Source: Psychrobacillus sp. NEAU-3TGS (GTDB taxonomy: Bacteria > Bacillota > Bacilli > Bacillales_A > Planococcaceae). Taken from it: a stretch of DNA of 64,000 nt. Under the pieces are notes generated by a model. That model did no database searches and was not told where the DNA came from. It worked only from the letters and a program-made list of their open reading frames with translations. This document shows positions 63,483 through 64,000 of this stretch, piece by piece. The stretch lies in NCBI RefSeq assembly GCF_029955155.1, contig NZ_JAPNOZ010000006.1, positions 248,001-312,000 on the forward strand, written 5' to 3'. Positions within the stretch are counted from its first letter, which is position 1; the number at the start of each line of letters is the position of its first letter. The translations under genes were made by a program, and so were the position numbers.

Positions 63483-64000
63483 TTGGAGCTATATACAAAT
63501 TTACGTGAAGGGGAAAGAGGAGCTTGGGTAAGTATTGGTATTTACTTACTATTAAGTACTATTAAACTTAGTGCGGGTTTTCTCGGCTCGTCTGAAGCAT
63601 TAAAAGCAGACGGGTTAAACAACTTCACAGATATTATTGCATCTATTGCCATCCTAATAGGACTTCGAATTTCACAAAAACCACCAGATGATCATCATCA
63701 GTACGGACATTTACGTGCAGAAACTATTGCATCTTTAATTGCTGCTTTCATAATGGCGTCGATTGGAATTCAAGTAATTATTCAAGCGATTCAACATATA
63801 ACAAATCCAGTACAACAAACTCCCTCCATATTAACCGCAATTGTTGGGCTTATTAGTGCACTCGCCATGTATATCGTGTACAAGTACAACTTAAAATTAG
63901 GTACTCGAATAAATAGTGCAGCTTTAAAAGCTGCTGCATATGATAATCGTTCAGATGCATTAGTTAGTATAGGTGCAACAATCGGTATATTAGGATCCAT
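63483..64000 (+). CDS. Cation diffusion facilitator (partial, runs off the window)
   Basis: TTG start at 63483 with GAGG seven bases upstream; 172 codons are visible with no stop. CDF marks: ALKADGLNNFTDI (first metal-site half DxxxD-like), HHQYGHLRAET, and AYDNRSDALVSIG (second half). Four of six helices are visible. The style is that of the manganese exporters MneP/MneS (YdfM, YeaB). Likely extrudes Mn, Zn or Fe. Confidence 0.85.
   Translation, partial: MELYTNLREGERGAWVSIGIYLLLSTIKLSAGFLGSSEALKADGLNNFTDIIASIAILIGLRISQKPPDDHHQYGHLRAETIASLIAAFIMASIGIQVIIQAIQHITNPVQQTPSILTAIVGLISALAMYIVYKYNLKLGTRINSAALKAAAYDNRSDALVSIGATIGILGS

Overview
The window reads as chromosome of a low-GC, endospore-forming member of the Bacillales. 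The evidence is long synteny with the Bacillus subtilis yhf/yhg/yha/yhe/hem regions, strong GGAGG ribosome sites, frequent TTG/GTG starts, FadR- and Bce-type modules, a YjcZ-type small protein and ScoC/PrsA. The gene mix and the GC-rich intergenic repeats suggest a Planococcaceae-like genus (Psychrobacillus, Lysinibacillus or Solibacillus type), but I cannot fix the genus from sequence alone. No rRNA, tRNA, CRISPR array, prophage or transposase gene was seen.

Layout. 0-5 kb is accessory: a HAD hydrolase, a decayed aminotransferase, a GNAT enzyme, a lipoprotein, a methyltransferase that appears to start at ATT, and a frameshifted YjaZ-type protease. 5-8.4 kb is a methyl-cycle/cysteine operon, yrrT-luxS-mccA-mccB, turning S-ribosylhomocysteine into homocysteine, cystathionine and cysteine. 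8.4-18 kb holds an SLC13-type carrier, an LD-carboxypeptidase, a GNAT/UPF0014 ABC/Nudix operon, an amino-acid permease and an S9 peptidase. 18.7-26.2 kb holds lcfB with a FadR box, a Bce-type two-component/ABC peptide-stress module, lplJ and yhfH. 27-36.5 kb holds yhgE, yhgD, a four-gene operon (beta-propeller lipoprotein, response regulator, histidine kinase, YtkA lipoprotein), hemH, hemE and hmoB. 37-46 kb is an M20 amidohydrolase, ecsAB, hit, trpP with a TRAP-like leader, yhaH, scoC and prsA. 45-54.7 kb is yhaMNO, an XRE repressor with tandem palindromic operators, yhzD, yhaR, yheA, yheB and yheE. 54.7-64 kb is an MFS carrier, a bmrCD-like multidrug ABC pair behind a leader-peptide attenuator, chrA, a CNNM/CorC transporter with an unusual 5' leader, and a truncated cation diffusion facilitator.

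The least explained content is intergenic. (1) A 29-unit array at 56125-56720 whose core-to-core steps are only 21 or 19 bp. (2) Five four-unit elements on an almost exact 21-bp step at three loci (11.6, 33.5 and 51.4 kb), sharing the CCAACT core with the array. (3) Three MITE-like elements (18.2, 26.3 and 36.6 kb) with related terminal inverted repeats around paired GC-rich modules.

Four genes (yjaZ-like, lcfB, a histidine kinase, hemH) each lack one base of a short A/T run. One is the haem-pathway ferrochelatase, so base-calling error must be excluded before these are called pseudogenes.
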